Positions 1 to 9,033 of a stretch of DNA of 40,671 nucleotides are shown piece after piece. The stretch is from positions 1 to 40,671 of the forward strand of contig JAILBI010000229.1 of assembly GCA_024681175.1 (NCBI GenBank), in the 5' to 3' direction. The position numbers were made by a program, and so were the translations under genes. Under the pieces are notes generated by a model, which saw only the letters and a program-made list of their open reading frames with translations, did no database searches and was not told where the DNA came from. Numbering within the stretch: the stretch's first letter is position 1; every line of letters starts with the position of its first letter. The stretch is from Acholeplasmatales bacterium. GTDB lineage: Bacteria > Bacillota_I > Bacilli_A > Acholeplasmatales > Anaeroplasmataceae.

Positions 1-2200
1 AGGTGTTATTAATTTTACTACTAAAGCATTACCTTCATTTATATATAAGGATATAGCTATATTAAATGAAGATATTATATTTGAAAATAATAATAAAAAG
101 CCTAAGCCTAAATTTAAATCATTTTATAAGAATGCAACTAAAATATCTCATTATGATGAATTAAATATTGGTGATTATGTTGTTTTATATAATTATGGTC
201 TTGGTGTATATGAGGGTATTACTACAAGAACATTTGGTTCCTTAAAGCATGATTATATTAAAGTTACATACAAAAATAATGCAAAATTATATGAGCCTTT
301 AGAAAATATTAATTCAATAATGAAATATGCTGATAAGGATACTATTGGTGTAAAAATTCATGGTCTTGGTGATGGTGCTTGGCAAAGAGAAAAGGCAAGA
401 TTAAGAAAAAAGATTCATGATATATCTGATAAATTAATATCTTTATATGCAGAAAGATTAAATAGTCAAGGCTTTAGCTTTCCTAAGGATAGTCCTGAAC
501 AAGAAGATTTTGAAAATGATTTTGAATATGAAGTAACTAAAGATCAAGCTAAAGCTATATTTGATGTTAAAAATGATATGGAAGCATCTCATCCTATGGA
601 TAGACTTGTTTGTGGTGATGTTGGATATGGTAAGACCGAGGTTGCAATAAGGGCGTGCTTCAAGGCTATATATGGTGGTAAGCAGGTAGCGATGCTTGCA
701 CCTACAACAATTCTTGCTTCTCAGCATTATAATCTATTTAAAAATAGAATGGAAAAATATGGTGTTAGAGTTGAACAATTATCAAGACTAGTATCTACTA
801 AAAATCAAAAAATAATATTAGAGGATTTAAAAAAAGGATCTATTGATGTAGTTATTGGTACTCATAGATTATTATCTGATGATGTTATATATAAGGATTT
901 AGGATTATTAATTATAGATGAGGAACAAAGATTTGGTGTTTCTCATAAAGAAAAAATTAAAAATTTAAAGGTTAATGTAGATTGCTTAACATTATCTGCA
1001 ACACCTATTCCAAGGACATTACAAATGTCTTTAATGGGAATAAGAGACCTATCAATGATTGAAACACCTCCAAAGAATAGATATCCTGTACAAACATATG
1101 TTCTTGAAAGAAATGATAATATGATATCTGAAGCTATCAATAGAGAGCTTATAAGAGGTGGACAAGTATTTTATTTATATAATAATACTAGTGACATTAT
1201 GGATATTAAAGCTCATTTAGAGCGTTTAGTTCCAAATGCGAAAATATGTGTAGGCCATGGTAAATTATCAAAAGATAAATTAGAAGATGTTATATCATCA
1301 TTTATTAATAAAGAATATGACGTATTACTTTGTACAACTATTATTGAATCTGGTATTGATATGCCAGATACAAATACTTTAATTGTACATGATGCAGATA
1401 GACTTGGTTTATCTCAAATGTATCAAATAAGAGGTAGAGTAGGAAGAAGTAATAGAATAGCTTATTGTTATTTAATGTATGATGAAAATAAAATATTAAC
1501 AGAGGAAGCAAGAAAAAGATTAGATACTATTAAGGAATTCAATGAGCTTGGTTCAGGCTTTAAAATTGCGATGAGAGATTTATCAATTAGAGGCTCTGGT
1601 GATATTTTAGGCTCTGAACAATCAGGATTTATTGAGACTGTTGGTCTTGATATGTATAAAAAGATTTTAGATGAAGAAATTCAAAAGAAAAATAATCCTG
1701 TAGAGGAAGAAAACCAAGAAGAGGTAAAGGAAGAAGAATTAGTTGATGTATCATTAAGGGCTCCTATGGTATCTGAGACTGTATCAGATAATTATATTGA
1801 TAATGATTATGAAAGAATATTGATTCATAAGAGAATAGATTCTTTAAAATCTTTAAATGAATTAAAGGAATTAGAAGAAGAATTAATTGATAGATTTGGT
1901 CCAATTAGTGATGAATTATATGCGTTCATGTATGAAAAATTATCAATGTATTTTGCAAAAGCATTCGGTATTTATCGTATTATTAAAAATGAGCCTGGTA
2001 AATTAATATATTTAATAGATAAGAAAAAAGCATTAATATATGATGGTGTATTAATGTTTAATGAAGCATTAAGAAGAAATATTTTATTACAAACTAAAAA
2101 GGATGATTTAAAAATTATTTTTACTAAATATAAAAATGATAAAGAAACATTTGAAAATATTACATTATATTTTAATTTAATTTTAAATAGTACTAATTAG
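1..2200 (+). CDS. mfd: Mfd transcription-repair coupling factor, C-terminal part (5' end outside window)
   Basis: Mfd removes stalled RNA polymerase from DNA lesions and recruits UvrA. An open frame starts at base 2 with no stop before the window edge, so the gene begins upstream; 732 residues remain. Fragment residues about 50-107 are the CarD-like RNA-polymerase-interacting domain (GDYVVLYNYGLGVYEG). The SF2 translocase follows: Walker A GDVGYGKTE at 205-213, DEEQ box at 306-309, then TLSATPIPRT, and the second RecA lobe ending in QIRGRVGRS. The C-terminal D7 domain contains the LRAPMV segment and ends at TAG. The UvrB-homology N-terminal domains are missing from view. The ATG at 320 is internal, because it would delete the polymerase-interacting domain. 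Identification is from family motifs and is secure. Confidence 0.97.
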   Translation, partial: GVINFTTKALPSFIYKDIAILNEDIIFENNNKKPKPKFKSFYKNATKISHYDELNIGDYVVLYNYGLGVYEGITTRTFGSLKHDYIKVTYKNNAKLYEPLENINSIMKYADKDTIGVKIHGLGDGAWQREKARLRKKIHDISDKLISLYAERLNSQGFSFPKDSPEQEDFENDFEYEVTKDQAKAIFDVKNDMEASHPMDRLVCGDVGYGKTEVAIRACFKAIYGGKQVAMLAPTTILASQHYNLFKNRMEKYGVRVEQLSRLVSTKNQKIILEDLKKGSIDVVIGTHRLLSDDVIYKDLGLLIIDEEQRFGVSHKEKIKNLKVNVDCLTLSATPIPRTLQMSLMGIRDLSMIETPPKNRYPVQTYVLERNDNMISEAINRELIRGGQVFYLYNNTSDIMDIKAHLERLVPNAKICVGHGKLSKDKLEDVISSFINKEYDVLLCTTIIESGIDMPDTNTLIVHDADRLGLSQMYQIRGRVGRSNRIAYCYLMYDENKILTEEARKRLDTIKEFNELGSGFKIAMRDLSIRGSGDILGSEQSGFIETVGLDMYKKILDEEIQKKNNPVEEENQEEVKEEELVDVSLRAPMVSETVSDNYIDNDYERILIHKRIDSLKSLNELKELEEELIDRFGPISDELYAFMYEKLSMYFAKAFGIYRIIKNEPGKLIYLIDKKKALIYDGVLMFNEALRRNILLQTKKDDLKIIFTKYKNDKETFENITLYFNLILNSTN

Positions 2201-2215
2201 TAAATAAGCATTATC

Positions 2216-2244
2216 TTGAAAATAAAATATTTTAAATGTATAAT
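2216..2244 (+). promoter_or_regulatory. sigma-A type promoter for the DUF2188 gene
   Basis: TTGAAA (2216-2221), a 17-base spacer and a perfect TATAAT (2239-2244) lie 48 bases before the next start codon. The match to consensus is strong, so the downstream gene probably has its own transcript rather than depending on mfd. Confidence 0.7.
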
Positions 2245-2291
2245 ATATTTATTAAAAAGCAATAAAAAAATAAAAAATCGGAGGATATTTT

Positions 2292-2774
2292 ATGGCAACT
2301 AAGAAAGCAACACCATCTGTAGCAGGAAAGGTTGATAAATCTAAACCTATGCAAAAGGCACCTGTAGCAAAGACTAAGATGGAAGCAAAAGAAGATAAAA
2401 AAGATAACAAAAAGGTAGTAGTTAAAAAATTACCTGCAAAAGAAGCTTCAAAGAAGGAAGAAAAGCGTCCTGCACCAAAGCCAGTTTTAGCAGCTAAGCC
2501 AACTGTAACTAAAGAAACTGCAAAGGTTCAAGGCAAGGAAGATAAGAAAGCAAAAACAACTTCTACAGGAAAAACTATTTATCATGTATCTAAGCGTGGT
2601 GAAAGTAAAGCTGATCGTGAATGGAAAGTATTCATTCAAGGTTCAGATAAGGTAATTAAATTATTTGATACACAAGAAGAAGCATTAAAATATGCTAAAG
2701 ATTTAGCAGATAATAAAAATGATGGTAGTACAGTTATGCTTCATGGTCTTGATGGTAAAATTAGAAAATATTAA
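2292..2774 (+). CDS. DUF2188-domain protein with Lys/Ala/Pro-rich N-terminal region
   Basis: 160 residues. Residues 1-90 are low-complexity and rich in Lys, Ala, Pro and Glu, with no membrane segment, and are probably disordered. Residues about 94-160 form a compact domain (YHVSKRG, then WKVFIQG, EEALKYAKDLA, and an HGLDGKIRKY end). This matches the DUF2188 family of small proteins, which usually end in H-G-x-D-G-[KR]-I-R. The family has no established biochemical role; a DNA- or RNA-binding role is suggested only by the basic tail. The start is set by GGAGGATATTTT before ATG. Two hairpins follow, so it looks monocistronic. A second protein in this window (38807-40513) also joins a charged low-complexity stretch to a small alpha/beta domain. 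Confidence 0.8.
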   Translation: MATKKATPSVAGKVDKSKPMQKAPVAKTKMEAKEDKKDNKKVVVKKLPAKEASKKEEKRPAPKPVLAAKPTVTKETAKVQGKEDKKAKTTSTGKTIYHVSKRGESKADREWKVFIQGSDKVIKLFDTQEEALKYAKDLADNKNDGSTVMLHGLDGKIRKY

Positions 2775-2782
2775 AAAATATG

Positions 2783-2814
2783 AAAGGATTTGGTAACAAC
2801 CAAGTCCTTTTTAT
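2783..2814 (+). terminator. Rho-independent terminator after the DUF2188 gene
   Basis: An 11-bp stem with one T-G pair (AAAGGATTTGG with CCAAGTCCTTT), a 6-base loop and a following T-rich run, 8 bases after the stop codon. Confidence 0.85.
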
Positions 2815-2845
2815 ATTTATATATATATTTAATAAGGAAAGGATG

Positions 2846-2875
2846 AACTTGGACAAAAATGCCAAGTTTTTCTTT
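2846..2875 (+). terminator. second terminator-like hairpin before the S10 operon
   Basis: AACTTGG pairs with CCAAGTT across a 9-base loop and is followed by TTTTCTTT. It is weaker than the preceding terminator, but together they would insulate the S10 promoter from upstream transcription. Confidence 0.55.
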
Positions 2876-2911
2876 ATATATCAATAATTTTAATAAAAAA
2901 ATATTTTTTTC

Positions 2912-2939
2912 TTGCATTCTATTTTAGATATGATATACT
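2912..2939 (+). promoter_or_regulatory. main promoter of the S10-spc-alpha superoperon
   Basis: TTGCAT (2912-2917), a 16-base spacer and TATACT (2934-2939), with an extended -10 TGA just upstream (2931-2933). It is the only good promoter seen between the upstream terminators and rpsJ. The start point should lie near 2946, at the first base of the GGCTC hairpin. Confidence 0.75.
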
Positions 2940-2945
2940 TAAAAA

Positions 2946-3070
2946 GGCTCTTTTTCGAGCCGGGATAAGCGAAGATGTGGGAGGTTGCCGACACACCGAA
3001 GAGAGTTGTCATACAGTGTAATCGGGTTTTTCCACGGAGCTAGCCTATACATAGATTATAGACGAAAGGG
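2946..3070 (+). ncRNA. structured 5' leader of the S10 operon (putative r-protein autoregulatory RNA)
   Basis: Between the promoter and rpsJ lies a noticeably more G/C-rich 125-base stretch with several possible helices. GGCTC (2946-2950) pairs with GAGCC (2957-2961). GTGGGA (2977-2982) pairs with TTCCAC (3030-3035). CCGA (2988-2991) pairs with TCGG (3022-3025). CTATA (3045-3049) pairs with TATAG (3057-3061) just before the GAAAGGGG ribosome-binding site. The blocks GGAGGTTGC...ACACACC and CGGAGCTAGCCTA resemble leaders I recall upstream of rpsJ in other Firmicutes. Known: S10 operons are often controlled by a ribosomal protein binding the leader. Inferred: this one works that way, and the ligand is unknown. 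Confidence 0.6.
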
Positions 3071-3080
3071 GTAAACAAAA

Positions 3081-3389
3081 ATGGCAAAAGAAAAAATCAA
3101 AATTCGCTTAAAGTCTTATGATCATCGTCTTTTAGATGCATCTGCAAAGGCAATTGTTGAAAGTGCGAAGAAAACTGGATCAGAGGTAAATGGACCTATT
3201 CCACTTCCTACTGAAAAAGAAGTATTCACAATCTTACGTTCACCATTCGTAAACAAAGATTCACGCGAACAATTCGAAAGAAGAACTCATAAGAGATTAA
3301 TCGAAATTGTGGATCCAACTCCACAAACAGTTGATGCTTTAATGCATATCGACCTACCTTCTGGTGTAGATATCGTATTAAAGAAGTAA
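3081..3389 (+). CDS. rpsJ: 30S ribosomal protein S10 (uS10)
   Basis: First gene of the S10 cluster; 102 residues, the usual length. S10 sits in the 30S head and in many bacteria also acts as NusE in antitermination complexes. Recognised from [13 protein letters not shown] near the start, then GPIPLPT and the FERRTHKR segment. The start has GAAAGGGG 11 bases upstream, at the end of the structured leader. rplC follows after 29 bases. Confidence 0.98.
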   Translation: MAKEKIKIRLKSYDHRLLDASAKAIVESAKKTGSEVNGPIPLPTEKEVFTILRSPFVNKDSREQFERRTHKRLIEIVDPTPQTVDALMHIDLPSGVDIVLKK

Positions 3390-3418
3390 AAAAATTATAA
3401 AAGAAAGAGGATAACAAA

Positions 3419-4063
3419 ATGGCTAAGGGAATCTTAGGAAGAAAATTGGGCATGACTCAAATTTTCGATGCAGCTGGAAATTTAGTTCCAGTAACAGTCA
3501 TTGACTGCAGCGACAATGTTGTATTACAACAAAAAACTGTTGACAATGATGGCTATGAAGCTTGTCAAGTTGGTGTTGAAAACAAGACTGAAAAAGCTTC
3601 AAACAAACCTGAAATAGGTCACAGCAAAAAAGCCAACACTGCTCCTAAGCGCTTCGTAAGAGAATTCCGTTTCTCTGAAGCGCAGGGAGGAAATGAACTC
3701 GCTTCATATCAAGTTGGCCAAGAAGTTAAAGTTGATATATTTCAAGCAGGTGATGTAATCGACGTAGTTGGTACATCTAAAGGTAAAGGATTTGCAGGTA
3801 CTATCAAGAGATATAACCACAGAAGACTTAGAATGAGTCACGGTGTATCTGCATGTCATCGTATTGTAGGTTCTATGGGACCTATCAAAGGTAATTTAAA
3901 AGGTAAGAAGATGCCAGGACATATGGGTTCTGATAGAGTTACTCTTCAAAACCTTGAAATTGCTAAGGTAGATCAAGAAAGAAATCTTATCTTAGTTCGT
4001 GGTGGTGTACCAGGACCAAGAAAAGGCTTCGTAATGATCAAAACTGCAGTTAAGCAGAAGTAA
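3419..4063 (+). CDS. rplC: 50S ribosomal protein L3 (uL3)
   Basis: 214 residues, normal length. L3 binds 23S rRNA early in 50S assembly and reaches the peptidyl-transferase centre. Typical features are the [16 protein letters not shown] start, the [14 protein letters not shown] segment ([12 protein letters not shown]), and [20 protein letters not shown] around residues 160-180, the usual site of Gln methylation. GAAAGAGGAT lies before the ATG. The reading frame is uninterrupted and flanked by rpsJ and rplD as in other Bacilli. Confidence 0.98.
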   Translation: MAKGILGRKLGMTQIFDAAGNLVPVTVIDCSDNVVLQQKTVDNDGYEACQVGVENKTEKASNKPEIGHSKKANTAPKRFVREFRFSEAQGGNELASYQVGQEVKVDIFQAGDVIDVVGTSKGKGFAGTIKRYNHRRLRMSHGVSACHRIVGSMGPIKGNLKGKKMPGHMGSDRVTLQNLEIAKVDQERNLILVRGGVPGPRKGFVMIKTAVKQK

Positions 4064-4093
4064 TATTATATATAAAAGGAAAGGAGATTTATT

Positions 4094-4726
4094 ATGCCAA
4101 AAATTGCATTATTAAATCAGTCAGGCGAAAAGGTAAAAGATCTTAAGTTAGCTGATAACGTATTTGGACTTGAAAAAATCAACCAACAGGTTATATATGA
4201 TGTTGTTAATTCTCAGAGAGCTGCAATGAGACAGGGAACACATGATACAAAGGTCCGTTGGGAAGTTAGAGGCGGCGGAAGAAAGCCTTATAGACAAAAA
4301 GGAACAGGTAGAGCTCGTCAAGGTTCAATCCGTGCTCCACAATGGGTAGGCGGAGGTACAGTATTCGGTCCTACACCAAGAAGCTATAAATTTAAGTTAA
4401 ATAAGAAGGTAAGAGCTCTTGCTATGAAGAATGTTCTTACTTATAAGGGAAATGAAAAAGCTCTTACAGTTGTTGATACAATTAAATTTGATTCATACAA
4501 GACTAAGGACTTCGTTCAATTCTTAAATAACATTAAAGTAGAAGGAAAGACAATGATTCTTGTTACTGAAGCAGAATTCTCAAATGAAGCAAATCGTTCT
4601 GCATCAAACATTGCAGGTGTTTACTACACTTATGTTAACAATGCATCAGTATACGAAATGTTAAAATATAAGAATCTTGTTTTAACACAAGCAGCTGCTA
4701 AATATTTTGAGGAGGCATTGAACTAA
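4094..4726 (+). CDS. rplD: 50S ribosomal protein L4 (uL4)
   Basis: 210 residues. L4 lines the peptide exit tunnel and in some bacteria represses its own S10 operon by binding the leader. The conserved tunnel loop is visible as [20 protein letters not shown] followed by [25 protein letters not shown] precedes the ATG. Its stop codon is one base from the rplW start, which suggests translational coupling. Confidence 0.98.
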   Translation: MPKIALLNQSGEKVKDLKLADNVFGLEKINQQVIYDVVNSQRAAMRQGTHDTKVRWEVRGGGRKPYRQKGTGRARQGSIRAPQWVGGGTVFGPTPRSYKFKLNKKVRALAMKNVLTYKGNEKALTVVDTIKFDSYKTKDFVQFLNNIKVEGKTMILVTEAEFSNEANRSASNIAGVYYTYVNNASVYEMLKYKNLVLTQAAAKYFEEALN

Positions 4727-4727
4727 T

Positions 4728-5015
4728 ATGACTAAAGAATTTGATATTATCCAAGCCCCAATAATTACAGAAAAAACAATGAACCTTAAAGAAACTCAAA
4801 ACAAATATACTTTTAAGGTTTTAAAGACAGCAAACAAAATTGAAATTAAGAATGCTGTTGAAAAGATATTTAAAGTTAAGGTCTTAAGCGTTAATACAAT
4901 CAATGTACTTCCAAAGCGTGCTAGAGTTGGTCAACATGTTGGATTCCATCCAGCATATAAGAAAGCAATCTGCAAGCTTGCTGAAGGCGATAAGATTGAT
5001 GCTTTCGAGATCTAA
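4728..5015 (+). CDS. rplW: 50S ribosomal protein L23 (uL23)
   Basis: 95 residues. L23 surrounds the tunnel exit and is the docking site for trigger factor and SRP. The [12 protein letters not shown] start and the NKYTFKV and [15 protein letters not shown] segments are typical. The ribosome-binding site (GAGGAGG) lies inside the end of rplD, so the two genes are probably translated in step. Confidence 0.97.
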   Translation: MTKEFDIIQAPIITEKTMNLKETQNKYTFKVLKTANKIEIKNAVEKIFKVKVLSVNTINVLPKRARVGQHVGFHPAYKKAICKLAEGDKIDAFEI

Positions 5016-5034
5016 TTAGGAGGAACTATTAACT

Positions 5035-5871
5035 ATGGCAGTTAGAAAATATAAGCCAACGTCAAATGGTAGACGTAACATGTCTGTTTCAACATTTGAT
5101 GAATTAACAACAGGCAATACTCCTTGTAAAGCACTTCTTGCTCATCAAACAATTAAAGCAGGAAGAAATAATACAGGAAGAATCACTGTTCGTCATCAAG
5201 GCGGCGGTGTAAAGCAGAAATACAGAATCATCGATTTCAAGAGAAATAAAGATGGTGTTCCTGCAACAGTAAAAACAATCGAATACGATCCAAATAGAAG
5301 TGCAAACATTGCATTATTATTCTATAAGGATGGTGAAAAGAGATATATCCTTGCACCTTCTGGATTAAAGGTTGGTATGGAACTTGTATCTGGTAAAGAT
5401 GCAGATATCAAGGTTGGTAATGCACTTCCATTAATCAACATCCCAGTTGGTACATTAGTACACAACATTGAACTTCACCCTGGTAAGGGCGGACAAATGG
5501 CTAGATCAGCTGGTGTTTCTGCTCAAATCCTTGGTCGTGAAGAAGGATATGTATTACTTCGTCTTTCATCTGGCGAAGTTCGTAAGGTATTAGCTACATG
5601 CAAAGCAACAGTTGGTGTTGTTGGTAATGAAGAGCATGAGTTAATCAGCATCGGTAAAGCAGGACGTGCTCGTCATATGAATCAACGTCCAGAAGTTCGT
5701 GGTTCTGTTATGAACCCTAATGATCACCCACACGGAGGTGGTGAAGGTAAGTGTCCAGTAGGTCATCCATCACCAATGACTCCATGGGGCAAACCAGCTT
5801 TAGGTCTTAAGACTCGTAAGCATAAGAAAGCTTCTAATGCTTTAATCGTACGTAGAAGAAATGGTAAGTAG
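5035..5871 (+). CDS. rplB: 50S ribosomal protein L2 (uL2)
   Basis: 278 residues, full length. L2 is needed for subunit joining and peptidyl-transferase activity. Visible are the [11 protein letters not shown] start, the [19 protein letters not shown]-binding segment, and the C-terminal [14 protein letters not shown] motif holding the conserved His. TAGGAGGAAC precedes the ATG. Confidence 0.98.
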   Translation: MAVRKYKPTSNGRRNMSVSTFDELTTGNTPCKALLAHQTIKAGRNNTGRITVRHQGGGVKQKYRIIDFKRNKDGVPATVKTIEYDPNRSANIALLFYKDGEKRYILAPSGLKVGMELVSGKDADIKVGNALPLINIPVGTLVHNIELHPGKGGQMARSAGVSAQILGREEGYVLLRLSSGEVRKVLATCKATVGVVGNEEHELISIGKAGRARHMNQRPEVRGSVMNPNDHPHGGGEGKCPVGHPSPMTPWGKPALGLKTRKHKKASNALIVRRRNGK

Positions 5872-5885
5872 AGGGAGGAATAAGA

Positions 5886-6164
5886 ATGGCTCGTTCAATT
5901 AAAAAAGGTCCTTTTTGTGATGAAAGCTTAATGAAGAAAGTTTTAGCTGCTAAAAATCAAAAAGGCGATAAGAAAGTAATTCAAACTTGGTCTCGTAGAT
6001 CAACTATCTTCCCTGATTTTGTTGGTCTTACAATTGGTGTATATAATGGTCGTACTCATGTTCCTGTTTATGTAACAGAAGATATGGTTGGTCATAAACT
6101 TGGTGAATTCGCTCCAACAAGAACATTCAAAGGTCATACAGCTAGTGACGATAAAAAGGCGTAA
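5886..6164 (+). CDS. rpsS: 30S ribosomal protein S19 (uS19)
   Basis: 92 residues, normal length. It forms a complex with S13 in the 30S head. The [12 protein letters not shown] start, the [17 protein letters not shown] block and [12 protein letters not shown] near the end are characteristic. GAGGGAGG sits just after the rplB stop. Confidence 0.98.
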   Translation: MARSIKKGPFCDESLMKKVLAAKNQKGDKKVIQTWSRRSTIFPDFVGLTIGVYNGRTHVPVYVTEDMVGHKLGEFAPTRTFKGHTASDDKKA

Positions 6165-6180
6165 AAAGGAGATATAAAAA

Positions 6181-6522
6181 ATGGAAGCAAAAGCAATTGC
6201 AAAAACAGTTAGAGTAACTCCTCGTAAGGCTCGTCTTGTTATCGATTTGATTCGTGGAAAGGACACTAAGGAAGCTCAACAAATCCTTAAGTTCACAAAC
6301 AAGAATGTCTGCGAAGATGTACTTAAAGTATTAAATTCAGCATTAGCAAATGCAGAACATAACTATAATATGGATATGGATAATCTATATGTTAAAGAAG
6401 CATATGCTACTGATGGTATTAGAATGAAGAGAATGCTCCCTCGTGCAAAAGGTAGAGGCGATGCAATCGTTAAAAGAACTAGCAACATCACAATCGTTGT
6501 TGCAGAGAAAGAAAGCAAGTAG
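6181..6522 (+). CDS. rplV: 50S ribosomal protein L22 (uL22)
   Basis: 113 residues. L22 contributes a hairpin to the exit tunnel. [17 protein letters not shown] near the start and [13 protein letters not shown] in the tunnel hairpin identify it. AAAAGGAGAT precedes the ATG; rpsC follows after 10 bases. Confidence 0.98.
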   Translation: MEAKAIAKTVRVTPRKARLVIDLIRGKDTKEAQQILKFTNKNVCEDVLKVLNSALANAEHNYNMDMDNLYVKEAYATDGIRMKRMLPRAKGRGDAIVKRTSNITIVVAEKESK

Positions 6523-6532
6523 GAGGTAGAAC

Positions 6533-7366
6533 ATGGGTCAAAAAGTTAATCCAATAGGCTTAAGAGTCGGTGTTGTTCGCGACTGGGATGCTGCATGGTA
6601 TGCAGATAAGACACAAGTTTCAGGCCTACTATTAGAAGATCTTAAGGTACGTGAATATCTTGAGAAAGCATACAAAGGCGCAGCCGTTTCAAGAGTAATC
6701 GTTGAACGTGTTAGAGGCGCTAAGAGCGTTGATCGTATTAAGATCACATTATTCACTGGTAAGCCAGGCGTAGTTATTGGCCAAGGTGGAGAAACAAAGA
6801 ATAAGGTTGTTGAATCAATCAAGAGAATTACAAAGAAAGATGTAATTTTAAATGTTATTGAAGTTAGACGTCCAGAAATTGATGCAACATTAGTTGCACA
6901 AAACATTGCTGAACAACTTGAAGCACGTGCATCATTCCGTCGTGTACAAAAGGTTGCTATGGCAAGAGCTATGAAATCTGGTGCAAAAGGATTTAAATCA
7001 GTTATTTCAGGTCGTTTAGGTGGCGCTGAAATTGCAAGAAGCGAAGGATACAACGAAGGAAGAGTACCTCTTCAAACACTTCGTGCAGATATCGATTATG
7101 CATTTACTGAAGCTCATACAACTTATGGAAAACTTGGTATTAAAGTTTGGATCTATAAGGGTGAAGTATTTGAATATCAGTCAAAGGATCTTGTAATTTC
7201 TAAAGGTCAAAAAGAAGCTGATAAAGCAAAGAAGGATCATCAAAACCGCAGAAATTCAAAAGATTTCAAGGGTGGTAAGAAACCTTTTAACAAAAAAGCT
7301 TCTGATGCTAAAGCAGCTGAAGCTCCTGTAGAAGAAGCTGCTGAAGACGCAAACGGAGGTAAATAA
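6533..7366 (+). CDS. rpsC: 30S ribosomal protein S3 (uS3) with Lys/Glu/Ala-rich C-terminal extension
   Basis: 277 residues. The core of about 215 residues is a typical S3: [13 protein letters not shown] start, KH domain with [11 protein letters not shown], and the [12 protein letters not shown] and KVWIYKGEV segments. About 60 extra residues follow, rich in Lys, Asn, Ala and Glu ([18 protein letters not shown], then [14 protein letters not shown]). Extended S3 tails of this kind occur in several Firmicutes and Mollicutes and are expected to be disordered on the ribosome surface. Two bases separate the stop from rplP. Confidence 0.97.
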   Translation: MGQKVNPIGLRVGVVRDWDAAWYADKTQVSGLLLEDLKVREYLEKAYKGAAVSRVIVERVRGAKSVDRIKITLFTGKPGVVIGQGGETKNKVVESIKRITKKDVILNVIEVRRPEIDATLVAQNIAEQLEARASFRRVQKVAMARAMKSGAKGFKSVISGRLGGAEIARSEGYNEGRVPLQTLRADIDYAFTEAHTTYGKLGIKVWIYKGEVFEYQSKDLVISKGQKEADKAKKDHQNRRNSKDFKGGKKPFNKKASDAKAAEAPVEEAAEDANGGK

Positions 7367-7368
7367 TT

Positions 7369-7785
7369 ATGTTAATGCCAAAAAGAGTTAAATATCGTCG
7401 TCCACATAGAGTTTACTTTCATGGTAAAGCTAAGGGCGGTACAGAGCTTGCATTCGGTGAATTTGGTTTAGTAGCAACTGAAGGTTGTTGGTTAACATCA
7501 AATCAACTTGAAGCAGCCAGAGTCGCAATTACTCGTAAAATGGAACGTGGCGGCAAAGTTTGGATTAAGGTTTTCCCTCATTTAAGCAAAACTAAAAAGC
7601 CATTAGCCGTACGTATGGGTTCAGGTAAAGGTTCTCCAGAACTTTGGGTAGCAGTAGTAAAGAAGGGCGTAATTTTATTCGAAATCGCAGAGATCGAGGA
7701 AGATATCGCTCGTGAAGCTTTACGTCTTGCATCTCACAAGTTACCTTGCGGCACAAAAATCATAAAGAGAGGTGACGAGCAATAA
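7369..7785 (+). CDS. rplP: 50S ribosomal protein L16 (uL16)
   Basis: 138 residues. L16 helps position the A-site tRNA. The [14 protein letters not shown] start, the [15 protein letters not shown] segment and the [10 protein letters not shown] loop, which carries the usual Arg-hydroxylation region, are clear. GGAGG lies within the end of rpsC. The stop overlaps the rpmC start by one base (TAATG). Confidence 0.98.
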   Translation: MLMPKRVKYRRPHRVYFHGKAKGGTELAFGEFGLVATEGCWLTSNQLEAARVAITRKMERGGKVWIKVFPHLSKTKKPLAVRMGSGKGSPELWVAVVKKGVILFEIAEIEEDIAREALRLASHKLPCGTKIIKRGDEQ

Positions 7786-7997
7786 TGAAAAGAACAGATA
7801 TGAACAAAGAAATTCGTAAGATGTCTGCTGAAGAAATCAACAAGAAAATTGCTGATTTAAAGGAAGAATTATTCAATTTAAAGTTTCAAGCTGCCCTTGG
7901 AAATATTGAAAAACCAGCTCGTATGAATGAAATTAAAAGAACAATCGCTAGAATGAAGACTATTCTTACTGAAAAGTCTAACGCTAGTGCTAAGTAG
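7785..7997 (+). CDS. rpmC: 50S ribosomal protein L29 (uL29)
   Basis: 70 residues in two helices. [23 protein letters not shown] and [12 protein letters not shown] are typical of L29, which sits near the tunnel exit beside L23. Translation is coupled to rplP by a TAATG overlap. An in-frame ATG at 7800 could be the true start, giving the more usual 65-residue length. Confidence 0.96.
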   Translation: MKRTDMNKEIRKMSAEEINKKIADLKEELFNLKFQAALGNIEKPARMNEIKRTIARMKTILTEKSNASAK

Positions 7998-8008
7998 GAG
8001 GCGGACAC

Positions 8009-8272
8009 ATGGAAGAACGTAATATTCGTAAACATTTCGAAGGTGTTGTAGTTTCTGATAAGATGGATAAAACTATCACAGTTGCAGTAGATACTTTCGA
8101 TACTGAAAAGATTTATATGAAACGTGTTAAAAAGACAACCAAGTTCCATGTTCATGATGAAGAGAACAAGGCCAAGGTTGGCGACAAAGTTGTTTTCATG
8201 GAAACAAGACCTCTATCAAAAACTAAAAAGTACACTCTTGTCAAGATTGTAAAGACTAAGGAAACTATTTAG
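8009..8272 (+). CDS. rpsQ: 30S ribosomal protein S17 (uS17)
   Basis: 87 residues with an OB fold; it binds 16S rRNA early in 30S assembly. The [16 protein letters not shown] segment, then [15 protein letters not shown] and [10 protein letters not shown], identify it. TAGGAGGCGG precedes the ATG. Confidence 0.98.
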   Translation: MEERNIRKHFEGVVVSDKMDKTITVAVDTFDTEKIYMKRVKKTTKFHVHDEENKAKVGDKVVFMETRPLSKTKKYTLVKIVKTKETI

Positions 8273-8294
8273 TTAGTTTTGAAAGGAGATACAC

Positions 8295-8663
8295 ATGATA
8301 CAGCAAGAAACAAGATTAGCCGTTGCTGATAATAGCGGTGCTAAAGAATTGTTAGTAATTAAAGTTTTAAAAGGTGCAAGACATAAGTTTGCTACAGTTG
8401 GCGACATTATTGTTTGCAGCGTTAAAGAATCTCTTCCTAACGGACAAGTTAAGAAGGGTGATGTAGTGAAGGCAGTTATCGTTAGAACTAAATATGCATT
8501 AAGAAGACCTGATGGCTCAGTTATCAAGTTTGATGAAAATGCAGCAGTTTTAGTTCGTGAAGATAACACACCTCGTGGAACTCGTATTTTCGGACCTGTT
8601 GCAAGAGAACTTCGTGACTTAAACTTCATGAAGATCGTCTCTTTAGCACCCGAAGTACTATAG
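8295..8663 (+). CDS. rplN: 50S ribosomal protein L14 (uL14)
   Basis: 122 residues, exact family length. [19 protein letters not shown] at the start, the [17 protein letters not shown] block and the [13 protein letters not shown] block are diagnostic. L14 lies at the subunit interface and is the docking site for RsfS. GAAAGGAGAT precedes the ATG. Confidence 0.99.
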   Translation: MIQQETRLAVADNSGAKELLVIKVLKGARHKFATVGDIIVCSVKESLPNGQVKKGDVVKAVIVRTKYALRRPDGSVIKFDENAAVLVREDNTPRGTRIFGPVARELRDLNFMKIVSLAPEVL

Positions 8664-8673
8664 GAGGTAGAAA

Positions 8674-9015
8674 ATGGTTATTAAAGCTGGAGATACTGTA
8701 GTTGTTATCGCTGGTAAAAATAAATTTACTAAAGATAAAAAAGGAAATTTAGTTCCTACTACTGGTAAAGTTTTAAAAGTTTACCCAAAAACTAACAGAG
8801 TTTTAGTTGAGGGTGTTAATATTGTAAAGAAGCATCAAAAACCTACACAAGCTAACCAAGCTGGTGGAATCGTTGAAATGGAAGCTCCAATCGACGCTTC
8901 AAATGTAATGCTTCTTGACCCAAAGACAAATAAACCTACAAGAGTTGGTATTAAAGTTGATGAAAAAGGAAACAAAATCAGAGTTTCTAAAAAATCTGGT
9001 TATGAGTTTAAGTAA
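8674..9015 (+). CDS. rplX: 50S ribosomal protein L24 (uL24)
   Basis: 113 residues, slightly longer than the usual 102-105. It contains the KOW motif ([14 protein letters not shown]) and the [13 protein letters not shown] segment. L24 starts 50S assembly at the 5' end of 23S rRNA. The extra length comes from an insert after the KOW motif ([11 protein letters not shown]). Confidence 0.97.
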   Translation: MVIKAGDTVVVIAGKNKFTKDKKGNLVPTTGKVLKVYPKTNRVLVEGVNIVKKHQKPTQANQAGGIVEMEAPIDASNVMLLDPKTNKPTRVGIKVDEKGNKIRVSKKSGYEFK

Positions 9016-9033
9016 TCAGGGGAGGAATAATTC

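Noticed and set aside
2843..2887. 14-codon ORF (MNLDKNAKFFFIYQ) as a leader peptide upstream of S10
   Set aside because: It overlaps the second hairpin and lies before the S10 promoter, so it is not on the S10 transcript; the ribosome-binding site abuts the ATG.
6538..7053. 171-codon open frame antisense to rpsC
   Set aside because: It mirrors a highly conserved ribosomal gene, has no ribosome-binding site and resembles no protein; a shadow of codon bias. The other antisense frames in the ribosomal cluster were rejected for the same reason.
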